Part shown: positions 6,034-12,917 of the stretch, in pieces
Layout of the letters: every line of letters begins with the position of its first letter
How positions within the stretch are numbered: the stretch's first letter is position 1
Source of the DNA: Prevotellaceae bacterium
Lineage (GTDB): Bacteria; Bacteroidota; Bacteroidia; Bacteroidales; Bacteroidaceae
Assembly (NCBI GenBank): GCA_021204545.1
Contig: JAJPZF010000057.1
Coordinates: 1-12,917, forward strand
Direction of reading: 5' to 3'
DNA: 12,917 nucleotides
The notes under the pieces: generated by a model
Told to the model about the DNA's origin: nothing
The model's input: only the letters and a program-made list of their open reading frames with translations
Databases searched by the model: none
Program-made: the position numbers and the translations under genes

Positions 6034-8658
6034 ATGAAAAGGACACTCACCATACTCTCGCTCGCGCTGCTCACCGCAGTGGGGGCAAGGGCCGTGCTGA
6101 AGGAGAAGGACCTCCCGCGCACACTCGGCGTCTTGCGCGCGGAGCTGGAGGCGGAATACGAGCAGCAGCAGCAGACGATGGACACGTACGAGCAGCAGGG
6201 AGAGGAGCAGCGGGAGCTGCTGGCGGGGTATATGACGCAGTGCGAGCAGATAGGCTTGATGCTATACTCGCAGAGCGTGGACAACATCTTCGACATGGCT
6301 TACGCCTGCCAGCAGGCAACCTCGCTCTACCGCGAGCTTCAGCAGCAGCAGGGGCACTCCGAGCAGTACAAGCAGGCAATCGAGAGGATGGAGAGGGAGA
6401 TAGAGAGGTACGACAACCTGGTAGTCACACTTAGGGGAATACCCCCGATGATGGAGGACACGACCCAGGGCCTGCGTACCGTCGGGGACAGCCTCAGGAT
6501 GGCGACGCTCGACTCCCTTCACCACGAGATGGCCAAGCTCTCGGCAGAGGGCGACACGATGGCTCTCGCGCCTGCCGAGCCTCCCTCCTCCGACGACGAC
6601 GGAGCCCCAGTGTTTCTCTCGGGGCAGGAGCTGAAGGACCGTGAGGCCTGCGTGCGCTACGCCGAGGCGATGCGCAACTGCCTCGAGAAGTTCCTCACGC
6701 AGCTGGAGGAGGAGAGGGTGTACTACGAGAGCGTGCAGGAGAAGGTGAGGAAGCTCAACCGCTTCGCCCAGTCGCGCTACAAGGTCTTGCAGGACAACAT
6801 CTTCCGCGACGGCGACACGAACTACTTCTCCGTGCTTGCCAACATGCCGACGTACGTAAGCCGCATAAAGGACACAGTGAAGAGCAAGTACCAGCCCATA
6901 GAGGGGAAGGACTACGCCTACTCGGAGTGGAGGGGCGCGTCCGTGCTGTTCATCAGCGTCTTCCTTATAGTGTACTTCGCCATAGCCTTGGGCGTCAGCT
7001 ATGTCATCCTGCGGTGGCTCTTGCCCAAGAGGTGGCGTGGGGGCGACTTCAAGCGTAAGCGGCCGATGCTGAACAACGTGGTGGGCATAGCACTGTTCGC
7101 GCTGATGGTTATGCTCGTCCGCTCGCAGGTGGACCGCGACTTCATCCAGATGGGCACGGAGCTTGTCATCAACATGGCCTGGCTGATGGAGGCTATCTTC
7201 CTTTCCTTGTATATAAGGCTCAAGGCGGAGCAGATGCGCCACGCCGCCCTCGTCTACACGCCCCTCTTGCTGATGGCCTTCGTGGTGATACTCTTCCGCA
7301 TAGTGCTCATCCCGACGGTGATAGCCAACTTCGTCTATCCCGCCATACTGCTGGTGTTCACCGTCTGGCAGGTGGCGTGCAACAGCCGCCACGGCAAGGG
7401 GCTGCCCGCCTTGGACAAGGCTTACGCCAACATCTGCACCTGGGTGATGGCCATCACGTGCGTCGTGGCTTGGGCGGGCTACACGCTGCTCGCCCTGCAG
7501 GTGATGATATGGTGGACGTTCCAGCTGGCGGCAATAATGACCGTGACCTGCGTCTACGACCTGATGAATATGTACGAGCGCCGCTTCATAGTCTTCCGCA
7601 TCCGCCCCGACCTCAAGGAGGCCGCCGCCAAGGGCAAGAGCATAGAGAAGCAGGCGCAGAGCCTCGCCGCCGAGATGAGGCAGGGCAGGCACTTCGGCAA
7701 GACGTGGCTCTACGACTTCGTCAACCGCGCCCTCGTGCCGGTGTGCGCCGTAGGCTCTGTGCCGCTTAGCGTGTGGCTTGCGGGCGGCGTGTTCGAGATG
7801 AGGGACATGTTCCTGCGCATCTTTATGATGGACTTCATCAACCAGGAGGGCTTGATACAGGTGTCCTTGGGCAAGCTCACGCTCGTCGTAGCCCTCTGGT
7901 TCGTCTTCAGGTACGTGAACTATGCCGCGCACAATATCTACCGAAGCCTTAAGCGCAAGAGGCTCAAGCCGGGCGAGCCGCTCACAACGACAATGAGCAA
8001 CAACGTCATCTCCATCCTCTGCTGGGGCTTGTACCTGATAGACGCGATGGTCACCCTTAACGTTCCCCGAAGCGGCATAAGCATCGTGGGCGCGGGCTTG
8101 GCAACGGGTCTCGGCTTCGCCATGCAGAGCATCTTGGAGAACTTCTTCTACGGCGTGTCGCTGATGACGGGCAGGCTGCGTGTGGGCGACTACATCGAGT
8201 GCGACGGCGTGTCGGGCAGGGTGGACAGCATCACCTACCAAAGCACGCAGATACTCACGGCCGACGGCTGCGTGATAGCCTTCCTTAACAGCGCCCTCTT
8301 CAGCAAGAACTTCAAGAACCGCACCCGCAACCACCAGTACGAGCTCACGAAGATACCCTTCGGCGTGGCCTACGGCACTGACGTGGAGCTGGTGAGGAAG
8401 CTTGTGGTGGACGCCCTCACGCCTATGTGCCAGGAGAAGAACAGGAACGGCCGCCTGCTGGCTCAGGCGGGAGTGCCGCCCGCTGTAGCCTTCTCGGAGT
8501 TCGGCGACAGCAGTGTCGACCTTGTGGCTTGCGTGTGGATGCTCGTAGAGGACAAGATAGGCTTCACGGCGAGGGTGAAGGAGGCAATCTACGAGACACT
8601 GAGACGGAACGATATTGAGATACCCTTCCCGCAGAGGGATGTGCACCTTAGGCAGTGA
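6034..8658 (+). CDS. Large MscS-family mechanosensitive channel
   Basis: Predicted inner-membrane channel that opens under membrane tension to release solutes after osmotic downshock. At 874 residues it is far longer than E. coli MscS (286) and resembles the MscK/MscM class in plan. A signal peptide (1-20, cleavage near ARA) leads into a Gln/Glu-rich periplasmic coiled-coil region (about 25-295, with the low-complexity stretch TMALAPAEPPSSDDDGAP at 175-192). About ten hydrophobic segments follow from 302 to 675, then the MscS pore helix and beta domain. That core includes GLATGLGFAMQSILENFFYG (688-707), RLRVGDYIECDGVSGRV (714-730) and LNSALFSKNF (751-760), with the alpha/beta C-terminal domain to 874. 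The pore helix is glycine- and alanine-rich, as expected. The start is the ATG at 6034. Its end overlaps the next gene by 20 bases. Gating threshold and regulators cannot be inferred. Confidence 0.92.
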   Translation: MKRTLTILSLALLTAVGARAVLKEKDLPRTLGVLRAELEAEYEQQQQTMDTYEQQGEEQRELLAGYMTQCEQIGLMLYSQSVDNIFDMAYACQQATSLYRELQQQQGHSEQYKQAIERMEREIERYDNLVVTLRGIPPMMEDTTQGLRTVGDSLRMATLDSLHHEMAKLSAEGDTMALAPAEPPSSDDDGAPVFLSGQELKDREACVRYAEAMRNCLEKFLTQLEEERVYYESVQEKVRKLNRFAQSRYKVLQDNIFRDGDTNYFSVLANMPTYVSRIKDTVKSKYQPIEGKDYAYSEWRGASVLFISVFLIVYFAIALGVSYVILRWLLPKRWRGGDFKRKRPMLNNVVGIALFALMVMLVRSQVDRDFIQMGTELVINMAWLMEAIFLSLYIRLKAEQMRHAALVYTPLLLMAFVVILFRIVLIPTVIANFVYPAILLVFTVWQVACNSRHGKGLPALDKAYANICTWVMAITCVVAWAGYTLLALQVMIWWTFQLAAIMTVTCVYDLMNMYERRFIVFRIRPDLKEAAAKGKSIEKQAQSLAAEMRQGRHFGKTWLYDFVNRALVPVCAVGSVPLSVWLAGGVFEMRDMFLRIFMMDFINQEGLIQVSLGKLTLVVALWFVFRYVNYAAHNIYRSLKRKRLKPGEPLTTTMSNNVISILCWGLYLIDAMVTLNVPRSGISIVGAGLATGLGFAMQSILENFFYGVSLMTGRLRVGDYIECDGVSGRVDSITYQSTQILTADGCVIAFLNSALFSKNFKNRTRNHQYELTKIPFGVAYGTDVELVRKLVVDALTPMCQEKNRNGRLLAQAGVPPAVAFSEFGDSSVDLVACVWMLVEDKIGFTARVKEAIYETLRRNDIEIPFPQRDVHLRQ

Positions 8659-10207
8659 GGAGGAAGGGCGGCTGCACCCCCTTCCCTTTGCGGAAGAGGA
8701 GCGGCCTCCGCGCTTTACCTTTCCGTTCTGCTATAGTCCGCACCCCTTGTGCGTGAGGGCTGCCGAGCGGCTTAAGGGCGAGATCCTTAGGCACAGCGAC
8801 TGGATGCGTGAGATAGGGGAAGGGAAGATGCTTGGGGTGTTGGTGGTGGAAGGCGGGTACTTGGCTGCCTTCTCCGGCACACTGTGCGGGAAGGGGGAGC
8901 TTCCTTTCTTCGTGCCGCCGGTGTTCGACCTTCACGACCCCTTCGGGCATTTCCAGCAGGAGGAGCGCAGCGTTAGCCTTATCAACCGGGAGATCGAGAG
9001 GAGGGAGAGCGAGCTTCGCCCTTCCCTCGAGCGGCTAAGGGGCGAACTGGCTGCGATGAGGCTGCAAGGGGAGAGAGAAGTGGCTGCGGCTAAAGAGCGT
9101 AAAACGAACGTAGAACGAACGTACAACGAACGTACAAGCCAATTCCTCAACGGCGAGATACACAGGGCGAAGGTGAAGTGGCGGCAAAGGATAGCCGCAA
9201 AGGAGGATGAGATAAGGCAGAAGGAGGCTCAGACGCAGCCCCTGAGGGAGGAGAGGACGCGGCGGAGCCAGGAGCTGCAAGAGTGGCTGTTCGGGCAGTT
9301 CGTCTTCCTCAACGCGAGGGGCGAGAGCCGTAGCCTGAAGGAAGTGTTCGCAGGCGTCACGCCTCCAAGCGGGGCGGGGGAGTGCTGCGCCCCGAAGCTG
9401 CTTCAGTACGCCTATAGGCACGGCTTGCGCCCGCTCTGCATGGCTGAGTTCTGGATGGGAGCCTCGCCAAGCGACGAGATAAGGCGGGAGGGGCAGTTCT
9501 ACCCCGCCTGCCAAAGCAAGTGCAAGCCCATACTCTCGTGGATGCTGCAAGGGCTGGAGGTGGACGAGAACCCGTTGACGAGGGAGTATGACAAGCTGGT
9601 GGCGCGGCTGCGTGTGCTGTACAGCGACGAGGACATAGCCGTGGTGGAGAAGCCCGCCGGCATGCTCTCCGTGCCAGGCAAGGATGGGCTGCCCTCGGTC
9701 CAGAGCGAGGTGGCGAGGCTTTTCCCCGAGAGCAGCGGTCCTCTCACGGTGCACCGCCTCGACATGGCCACGGGCGGGCTGATGGTGCTTGCCCTCAGAG
9801 AGGAGGCTTACCACAACCTGCAAGAGCAGTTCCTAAGGCACAGCGTTGTGAAACGCTACGTGGCGCTCCTCGAGAAGCCTATGGACGCGGGGGCAAGTGG
9901 CGTTATCTCCCTGCCAATTTCTGCTAATCCTGGCGACAGGCCTCGTCAGTGTGTGAGCCAGGGACACGGCAGGCGCGCCGTCACGAGATACGTGTCCGCG
10001 GGCGGCCGCACAGTATATCTTTTCCCCAAGACAGGCAGGACGCACCAGCTCAGGCTGCATTGCGCCCACCCCGACGGGCTGAACAACCCGATAGTGGGCG
10101 ACAACCTCTACGGCACGCCCGCCCAGGGCCTCCACCTGCTCGCCGACTTCCTCAGCTTCAGGCACCCGCGCACGGGCAAGACGCTCAGCTTCTGGCTCGG
10201 GCAATAA
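8639..10207 (+). CDS. RluA-family pseudouridine synthase with long coiled-coil N-terminal region
   Basis: Converts specific uridines in rRNA or tRNA to pseudouridine. The catalytic domain spans about 325-522 and contains the RluA signature HRLDMATGGLMVL (372-384) with catalytic D375, the VVEKPAGMLSVPG entry (335-347) and KTGRTHQLRLHC (464-475). Ahead of it lie about 320 residues: a conserved-looking front (FTFPFCYSPHPLC, 26-38; GKMLGVLVVEGGYLAAFSG, 62-80), then a charged coiled coil (about 105-215) and a Cys-containing linker. I recall this architecture from Bacteroidales relatives; canonical RluA and RluD lack it. I chose ATG 8639 over an in-frame TTG at 8615; it overlaps the channel gene by 20 bases, and an AGAGGG stretch directly precedes it. 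No S4 domain is seen. An 11-base triplicated repeat lies inside the coiled-coil region at 9101-9133. The RNA target is unknown. Confidence 0.9.
   Translation: MCTLGSEEEGRLHPLPFAEEERPPRFTFPFCYSPHPLCVRAAERLKGEILRHSDWMREIGEGKMLGVLVVEGGYLAAFSGTLCGKGELPFFVPPVFDLHDPFGHFQQEERSVSLINREIERRESELRPSLERLRGELAAMRLQGEREVAAAKERKTNVERTYNERTSQFLNGEIHRAKVKWRQRIAAKEDEIRQKEAQTQPLREERTRRSQELQEWLFGQFVFLNARGESRSLKEVFAGVTPPSGAGECCAPKLLQYAYRHGLRPLCMAEFWMGASPSDEIRREGQFYPACQSKCKPILSWMLQGLEVDENPLTREYDKLVARLRVLYSDEDIAVVEKPAGMLSVPGKDGLPSVQSEVARLFPESSGPLTVHRLDMATGGLMVLALREEAYHNLQEQFLRHSVVKRYVALLEKPMDAGASGVISLPISANPGDRPRQCVSQGHGRRAVTRYVSAGGRTVYLFPKTGRTHQLRLHCAHPDGLNNPIVGDNLYGTPAQGLHLLADFLSFRHPRTGKTLSFWLGQ
9101..9133 (+). repeat. 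Three tandem 11-bp repeats inside the pseudouridine synthase gene
   Basis: The units AAAACGAACGT, AGAACGAACGT and ACAACGAACGT follow one another without gaps and differ only at the second base. They encode part of KTNVERTYNERTS (residues 155-167) in the predicted coiled-coil region. Eleven is not a multiple of three, so each copy is read in a different frame and gaining or losing one copy would shift the frame. Confidence 0.85.
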
Positions 10208-10238
10208 CATTATTTATACTTAGGCGGCCGCCATTCCC

Positions 10239-10268
10239 TTGCACGTTGAGCGGAAAAGGCTAACTTTG
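10239..10268 (+). promoter_or_regulatory. Bacteroidota-type promoter for the FKBP operon
   Basis: TTG at 10239-10241 is followed, after exactly 19 bases, by TAACTTTG at 10261-10268, a very good match to the Bacteroidota -33/-7 consensus. Transcription should start near 10275, giving a leader of about 25 bases before the ATG at 10300. The same -7 octamer is used for proC in this window. Confidence 0.75.
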
Positions 10269-10299
10269 CACTCCGTAAACAAACAGCGTAACTTCACGG

Positions 10300-10884
10300 A
10301 TGCACAAAATAAGCTACGCCTTGGGGCTCGGCATAGGCCAGCAGCTCAGGAGCATGAACATTGAGGGCTTCAGCCTGGAAGACTTCACAGCGAGTGTGAG
10401 CGACGTGATGAACGGCCGCCAAACCCAGATGGGAGCAAGGGAGGCACAGCAGATGCTTAACGAATACTTCACCACGAAGGGGCGCGAGACAGCCAAGGAC
10501 ACTATTGCACAGGGGGCTGTCTTCCTCGAGGAGAACAAGAAGCGCCCCGGGGTGACCTGCACGAAGAGCGGCCTGCAGTACGAGATACTGACAGAGGGCA
10601 CGGGCAGAAGCCCCAGGGCCACGGACAAGGTGCGCTGCCACTACGAGGGAAGGCTCATCGACGGCACCGTGTTCGACAGCTCGTACAAAAGGGGCGAGCC
10701 GGCAGACTTCGGGCTTGACCAGGTGATAACAGGCTGGACGGAGGGCGTTCAGCTCATGAGGGAAGGGGCTAAGTTCCGCTTCTTCATCCCCTACCTTCTG
10801 GGCTACGGCGAGAGGGGGGCAGGCAGCCAGATACCGCCATACTCTACGCTCGTCTTCGACGTTGAACTAATCAAAGTACTATAA
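10300..10884 (+). CDS. FKBP-type peptidyl-prolyl isomerase, predicted cytoplasmic
   Basis: Predicted prolyl cis-trans isomerase and folding helper. The 194-residue protein begins directly with MHKISYALGLGIGQQL and has no signal peptide, so it should be cytoplasmic. A short helical dimerisation-type region (about 1-60) and a linker helix (to about 85) precede the FKBP domain (about 92-194). The pocket residues are intact: Y115, F125-D126 in TVFDSSYKRGE, F137, V142-I143 and W146 in QVITGW, Y169 in GYGERG and F186. It is the first of three adjacent FKBP genes; the next starts 12 bases after this stop. Its N-terminal region is shorter than in the two downstream paralogues. FklB/FkpA-like by family; no symbol assigned because the family is multi-copy. 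The start is fixed by the promoter box at 10261. Confidence 0.9.
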   Translation: MHKISYALGLGIGQQLRSMNIEGFSLEDFTASVSDVMNGRQTQMGAREAQQMLNEYFTTKGRETAKDTIAQGAVFLEENKKRPGVTCTKSGLQYEILTEGTGRSPRATDKVRCHYEGRLIDGTVFDSSYKRGEPADFGLDQVITGWTEGVQLMREGAKFRFFIPYLLGYGERGAGSQIPPYSTLVFDVELIKVL

Positions 10885-10896
10885 TAGACAGAGAAC

Positions 10897-11766
10897 ATGA
10901 AGAAACTCAGTATCGTATTTGCAGCCATCCTGGCGGCAGCCATGGCTGGTTGTGGCAACAGCACACCGAAAGCCAACCTCAAGAGCGACATCGACACGCT
11001 GAGCTATGCGCTCGGCATGGCACAGAGCACAGGACTGAAAGGCTACCTGACCTACCGTCTGGGAGTGGACACCACATACATGGACGAGTTCATCAAGGGA
11101 CTTAACGACGGGGCCAACGCCGGCGACGACAAGAAAAAGACTGCCTACTACGCAGGTCTGCAGATAGGGCAGCAGGTGAGCCAGCAGCTCGTCAAGGGAG
11201 TGAACTACGAGCTCTTCGGCGAGGACAGCACGCAGACCATCAGCATGAAGAACTTCCTCGCGGGCTTCATCAGCGGCACGACAGAGAAGGGCGGACTGAT
11301 GACACGCGAAGAGGCCCAGGATCTCGCGCAGCAGAAGATGACCGAGATAAAGCGTGAGCAGATGGAGAAGCAGTACGGCGACTGGCGCAGGGAGAACGAG
11401 GCATTCCTCGAGAACATAGCCAAGCAGGAAGGCGTCAGGCAGCTCTCTGACGGCGTCTACTACAGCATCATAACCGAAGGCACGGGCGAGATACCGAGCG
11501 ACACCTGCAAAGTGGAGGTGGACTACGAGGGCAAGCTCATCAACGACACTGTGTTCGACAGCTCGTACAAGCGGGGCGAGTCGATGAAGGTGCGCTGCAA
11601 CCAGCTCATCTCCGGCTGGACGGACGCTCTCACCCACATGCCCGTGGGCAGCAAGTGGACTGTCTACATCTCCGCCGACAAGGGCTACGGAGAGCGTGAG
11701 GCTGGTGATATCAAACCTTTCTCCACCCTCATCTTCACAATGGAGCTGAAGGGCATCATAAGATAA
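10897..11766 (+). CDS. FKBP-type peptidyl-prolyl isomerase, predicted lipoprotein
   Basis: A 289-residue FKBP with an N-terminal lipoprotein signal: a hydrophobic stretch (4-16), then AMAGC with the lipidated Cys at 19. It should therefore be anchored in the envelope, facing the periplasm if not surface-exported. The FKBP_N helical dimerisation region runs about 30-170 (SYALGMAQS; GVDTTYMDEFIKGL at 56-69) and the FKBP catalytic domain about 186-289. Y210, F220-D221, W241, Y264 and F280 of the pocket are kept. However, the Phe found in both neighbours before the QVI.GW motif is V232 here, the motif reads QLISGW, and the usual DGT turn reads NDT (216-218). These changes may weaken or retarget isomerase activity. 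It lies 12 bases after the first FKBP gene and 18 before the third, so one transcript is likely. Confidence 0.9.
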   Translation: MKKLSIVFAAILAAAMAGCGNSTPKANLKSDIDTLSYALGMAQSTGLKGYLTYRLGVDTTYMDEFIKGLNDGANAGDDKKKTAYYAGLQIGQQVSQQLVKGVNYELFGEDSTQTISMKNFLAGFISGTTEKGGLMTREEAQDLAQQKMTEIKREQMEKQYGDWRRENEAFLENIAKQEGVRQLSDGVYYSIITEGTGEIPSDTCKVEVDYEGKLINDTVFDSSYKRGESMKVRCNQLISGWTDALTHMPVGSKWTVYISADKGYGEREAGDIKPFSTLIFTMELKGIIR

Positions 11767-11784
11767 CACTAAAGCTCCGGGACG

Positions 11785-12684
11785 ATGAAAAGCAAAGTAA
11801 TGCTCGCCTGCCTGCTCGCAGCCTTCTGCCTCACGGCAAGCGCAGGCAAGAAGAAGGACAAGACAATGGCAAAGGCGCCCGCCGTCGCGGCTATAGACAC
11901 CCTTCAGATCGACACGTTCAGCTACGCCGCAGGCAAGGCTAACACCAACGGGCTGAAGCCTTACCTCGTGCAGCGCATGGGAGTGGACACCACATACATG
12001 GAGGACTTCATGCGGGGCTTCGACACCGACTCGATGACCGAGGCCGACAAGCGCGAGAAGGCCCGGCTGGCGGGCATAGAGATACGCTCGCAGGTGGAGA
12101 AACAGATATTCCCGCAGATATCCAAGCAGGTGAACGACACCGTGGATGTGCTGAGCCGCGAGCTCTTCGTGGCTGGCTTCCGCACAGGCATATCCGGGGA
12201 GAACGACCTGCTGCCCATACCCATGGACAGCACACAGGCTTACGTGAAGCAGCAGATGGAACGCTACCGGGCCGAGCTGATGGAGGGAAAGTACGGGCCG
12301 AACCGCGAGGCGGGAGAGCAGTTCCTCAAGGAGAACGCCACGAAGGAGGGCGTGCACGTAACGGAGAGCGGACTGCAGTACAAGGTGCTCGTTGAGGGAA
12401 GTGGCGACGTGCCCACGATGAAGCAGAAAGTGAAGGTGAACTACCGCGGCACGCTGCTCGACGGGACCGAGTTCGACAGCAGCTACAAGCGCAACCAGCC
12501 GTCGACGTTCACCTGCAGCCAGGTGATAAAGGGCTGGGGCGAGGCTCTGACGATGATGCCCGTCGGCAGCAAGTGGGAGCTGTACATCCCGCAGGAGCTG
12601 GCATACGGCGAGCGCGAGAGCGGCAAGATACCGCCCTACAGCATGCTCATCTTCGAGGTGGAGCTGGTGGACATAGTCAAGTAA
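11785..12684 (+). CDS. FKBP-type peptidyl-prolyl isomerase, predicted periplasmic
   Basis: A 299-residue FKBP with a cleavable signal peptide (hydrophobic 5-18, ASA before G21, then a lysine-rich start to the mature protein), so it should be soluble in the periplasm. Layout resembles FkpA: a helical dimerisation and chaperone region (about 38-185, including GVDTTYMEDFMRGF at 66-79), then the FKBP domain (about 195-299). The pocket is standard: Y220, F230-D231, F242, V247-I248 and W251 in QVIKGW, Y274 in AYGERE and F290. It is the last gene of the cluster, followed by a strong terminator at 12708. Together with its two upstream paralogues it suggests a folding set spread over cytoplasm, membrane anchor and periplasm. 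Client proteins are unknown. Confidence 0.92.
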   Translation: MKSKVMLACLLAAFCLTASAGKKKDKTMAKAPAVAAIDTLQIDTFSYAAGKANTNGLKPYLVQRMGVDTTYMEDFMRGFDTDSMTEADKREKARLAGIEIRSQVEKQIFPQISKQVNDTVDVLSRELFVAGFRTGISGENDLLPIPMDSTQAYVKQQMERYRAELMEGKYGPNREAGEQFLKENATKEGVHVTESGLQYKVLVEGSGDVPTMKQKVKVNYRGTLLDGTEFDSSYKRNQPSTFTCSQVIKGWGEALTMMPVGSKWELYIPQELAYGERESGKIPPYSMLIFEVELVDIVK

Positions 12685-12707
12685 AAGCTTAGGCGGATTG
12701 CTGATAA

Positions 12708-12755
12708 AGCGAGGGCGCGCGGCTTTTCCCTGAGCCGCGCGCCCTCGCTGCTTTT
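12708..12755 (+). terminator. Strong intrinsic terminator after the FKBP cluster
   Basis: A perfect 17-bp stem pairs AGCGAGGGCGCGCGGCT (12708-12724) with its complement at 12733-12749 around the 8-base loop TTTCCCTG, followed by GCTTTT. It lies 24 bases after the last FKBP stop. The stem is very GC-rich and without mismatch, although the T-run has only four Ts. Confidence 0.88.
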
Positions 12756-12917
12756 GCCCGCCTTAGTGCCATCGCCCGTGTCCGTTGCCCTTTGTGGCAA
12801 ACGAACCCCTCAGGGGCTTGCCTGGCCCTCGACAAGCCCCGCCGCGCCTACTACTCGCTGCTCCCTGACGACGACAAGGACGAGGCGCGGCAGGACGAGC
12901 TCGACTTCGACCTGGAG
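12756..12917. other. Right-edge stretch: inverted repeats and a possible truncated coding frame
   Basis: TTGCC (12785-12789) and GGCAA (12796-12800) form one small inverted repeat; GGGGCTTG (12813-12820) and CAAGCCCC (12833-12840) form a perfect 8-bp one. From about 12822 to the edge, plus frame CTG GCC CTC GAC reads without a stop (LALDKPRRAYYSLLPDDD, then an acidic run). Nearly every third position is G or C, as in the real genes here. No ATG precedes it; TTG at 12792 is the nearest in-frame candidate start. It may be the beginning of a plus-strand gene or a relic. I do not recognise the protein. Confidence 0.3.

Noticed and set aside
5727..6296. A 189-codon minus-strand frame across the tandem repeat
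   Set aside because: Its start lies inside the channel gene and its sequence is low-complexity Ser/Pro/Arg derived from the repeat; nothing suggests a real protein.
6262..8646. A 794-codon open frame on the minus strand
   Set aside because: It lies wholly antisense to the mechanosensitive channel gene, is rich in His, Glu and Val as expected from reversed GC-rich codons, and shows no domain; the plus-strand protein has clear family motifs.
10223..10232. The perfect palindrome GGCGGCCGCC as a terminator or operator
   Set aside because: It has no loop or T-run and a 10-base GC palindrome is not surprising in DNA of this composition.
10879..12357. A 492-codon open frame on the minus strand
   Set aside because: It is antisense to two FKBP genes with intact motifs and is a high-GC shadow.

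Overview
The window looks like chromosomal DNA from a GC-rich member of the Bacteroidota, most likely Bacteroidales and Prevotella-like. Three lines of evidence support this. The intergenic gaps carry the Bacteroidota -7 promoter box (TAnnTTTG) rather than -10 boxes. The gene families have Bacteroidales forms: an RluA-type enzyme with a long coiled-coil front, a P5C reductase ending in the KVTTPGG..IKG signature, and an ABC-2 permease with an LPATNAEKF loop. FKBP-type PPIases also occur as tandem paralogues. The species cannot be named from sequence alone.

Layout, left to right. (1) Positions 1-964, minus strand: a type II restriction endonuclease of the HindVP family, cut off by the left edge. 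It is clearly less GC-rich than the rest (about 48% in four sampled 60-base rows, against 62-68% in sampled rows of the next gene), so it is probably acquired; its methyltransferase is not in view. (2) Positions 1040-3268, minus strand: pepP-like Xaa-Pro aminopeptidase downstream of proC, a likely proline-related operon. (3) Positions 3357-5737, plus strand: an ABC ATPase, an ABC-2 permease and a ferredoxin-nitroreductase fusion, tightly packed, with a divergent promoter pair at the front and a hairpin terminator at the end. (4) Positions 5808-5936: an imperfect 23-bp tandem array whose units each carry a small dyad. (5) Positions 6034-10207: a large MscS-family channel overlapping an RluA-family pseudouridine synthase. 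(6) Positions 10300-12684: three FKBP-type prolyl isomerases in a row, predicted to sit in the cytoplasm, on a lipid anchor, and in the periplasm; a clear promoter precedes them and a strong terminator follows. (7) Positions 12756-12917: inverted repeats and a possible truncated coding frame.

Most of the window is ordinary housekeeping and envelope-maintenance DNA. The parts most worth a second look are the incomplete restriction locus, the phased dyad array in front of the mechanosensitive channel, the 11-bp repeat inside the pseudouridine synthase gene, the nitroreductase tied to an ABC exporter, and the diverged pocket of the middle FKBP. I do not see a convincing wholly new multi-gene system.
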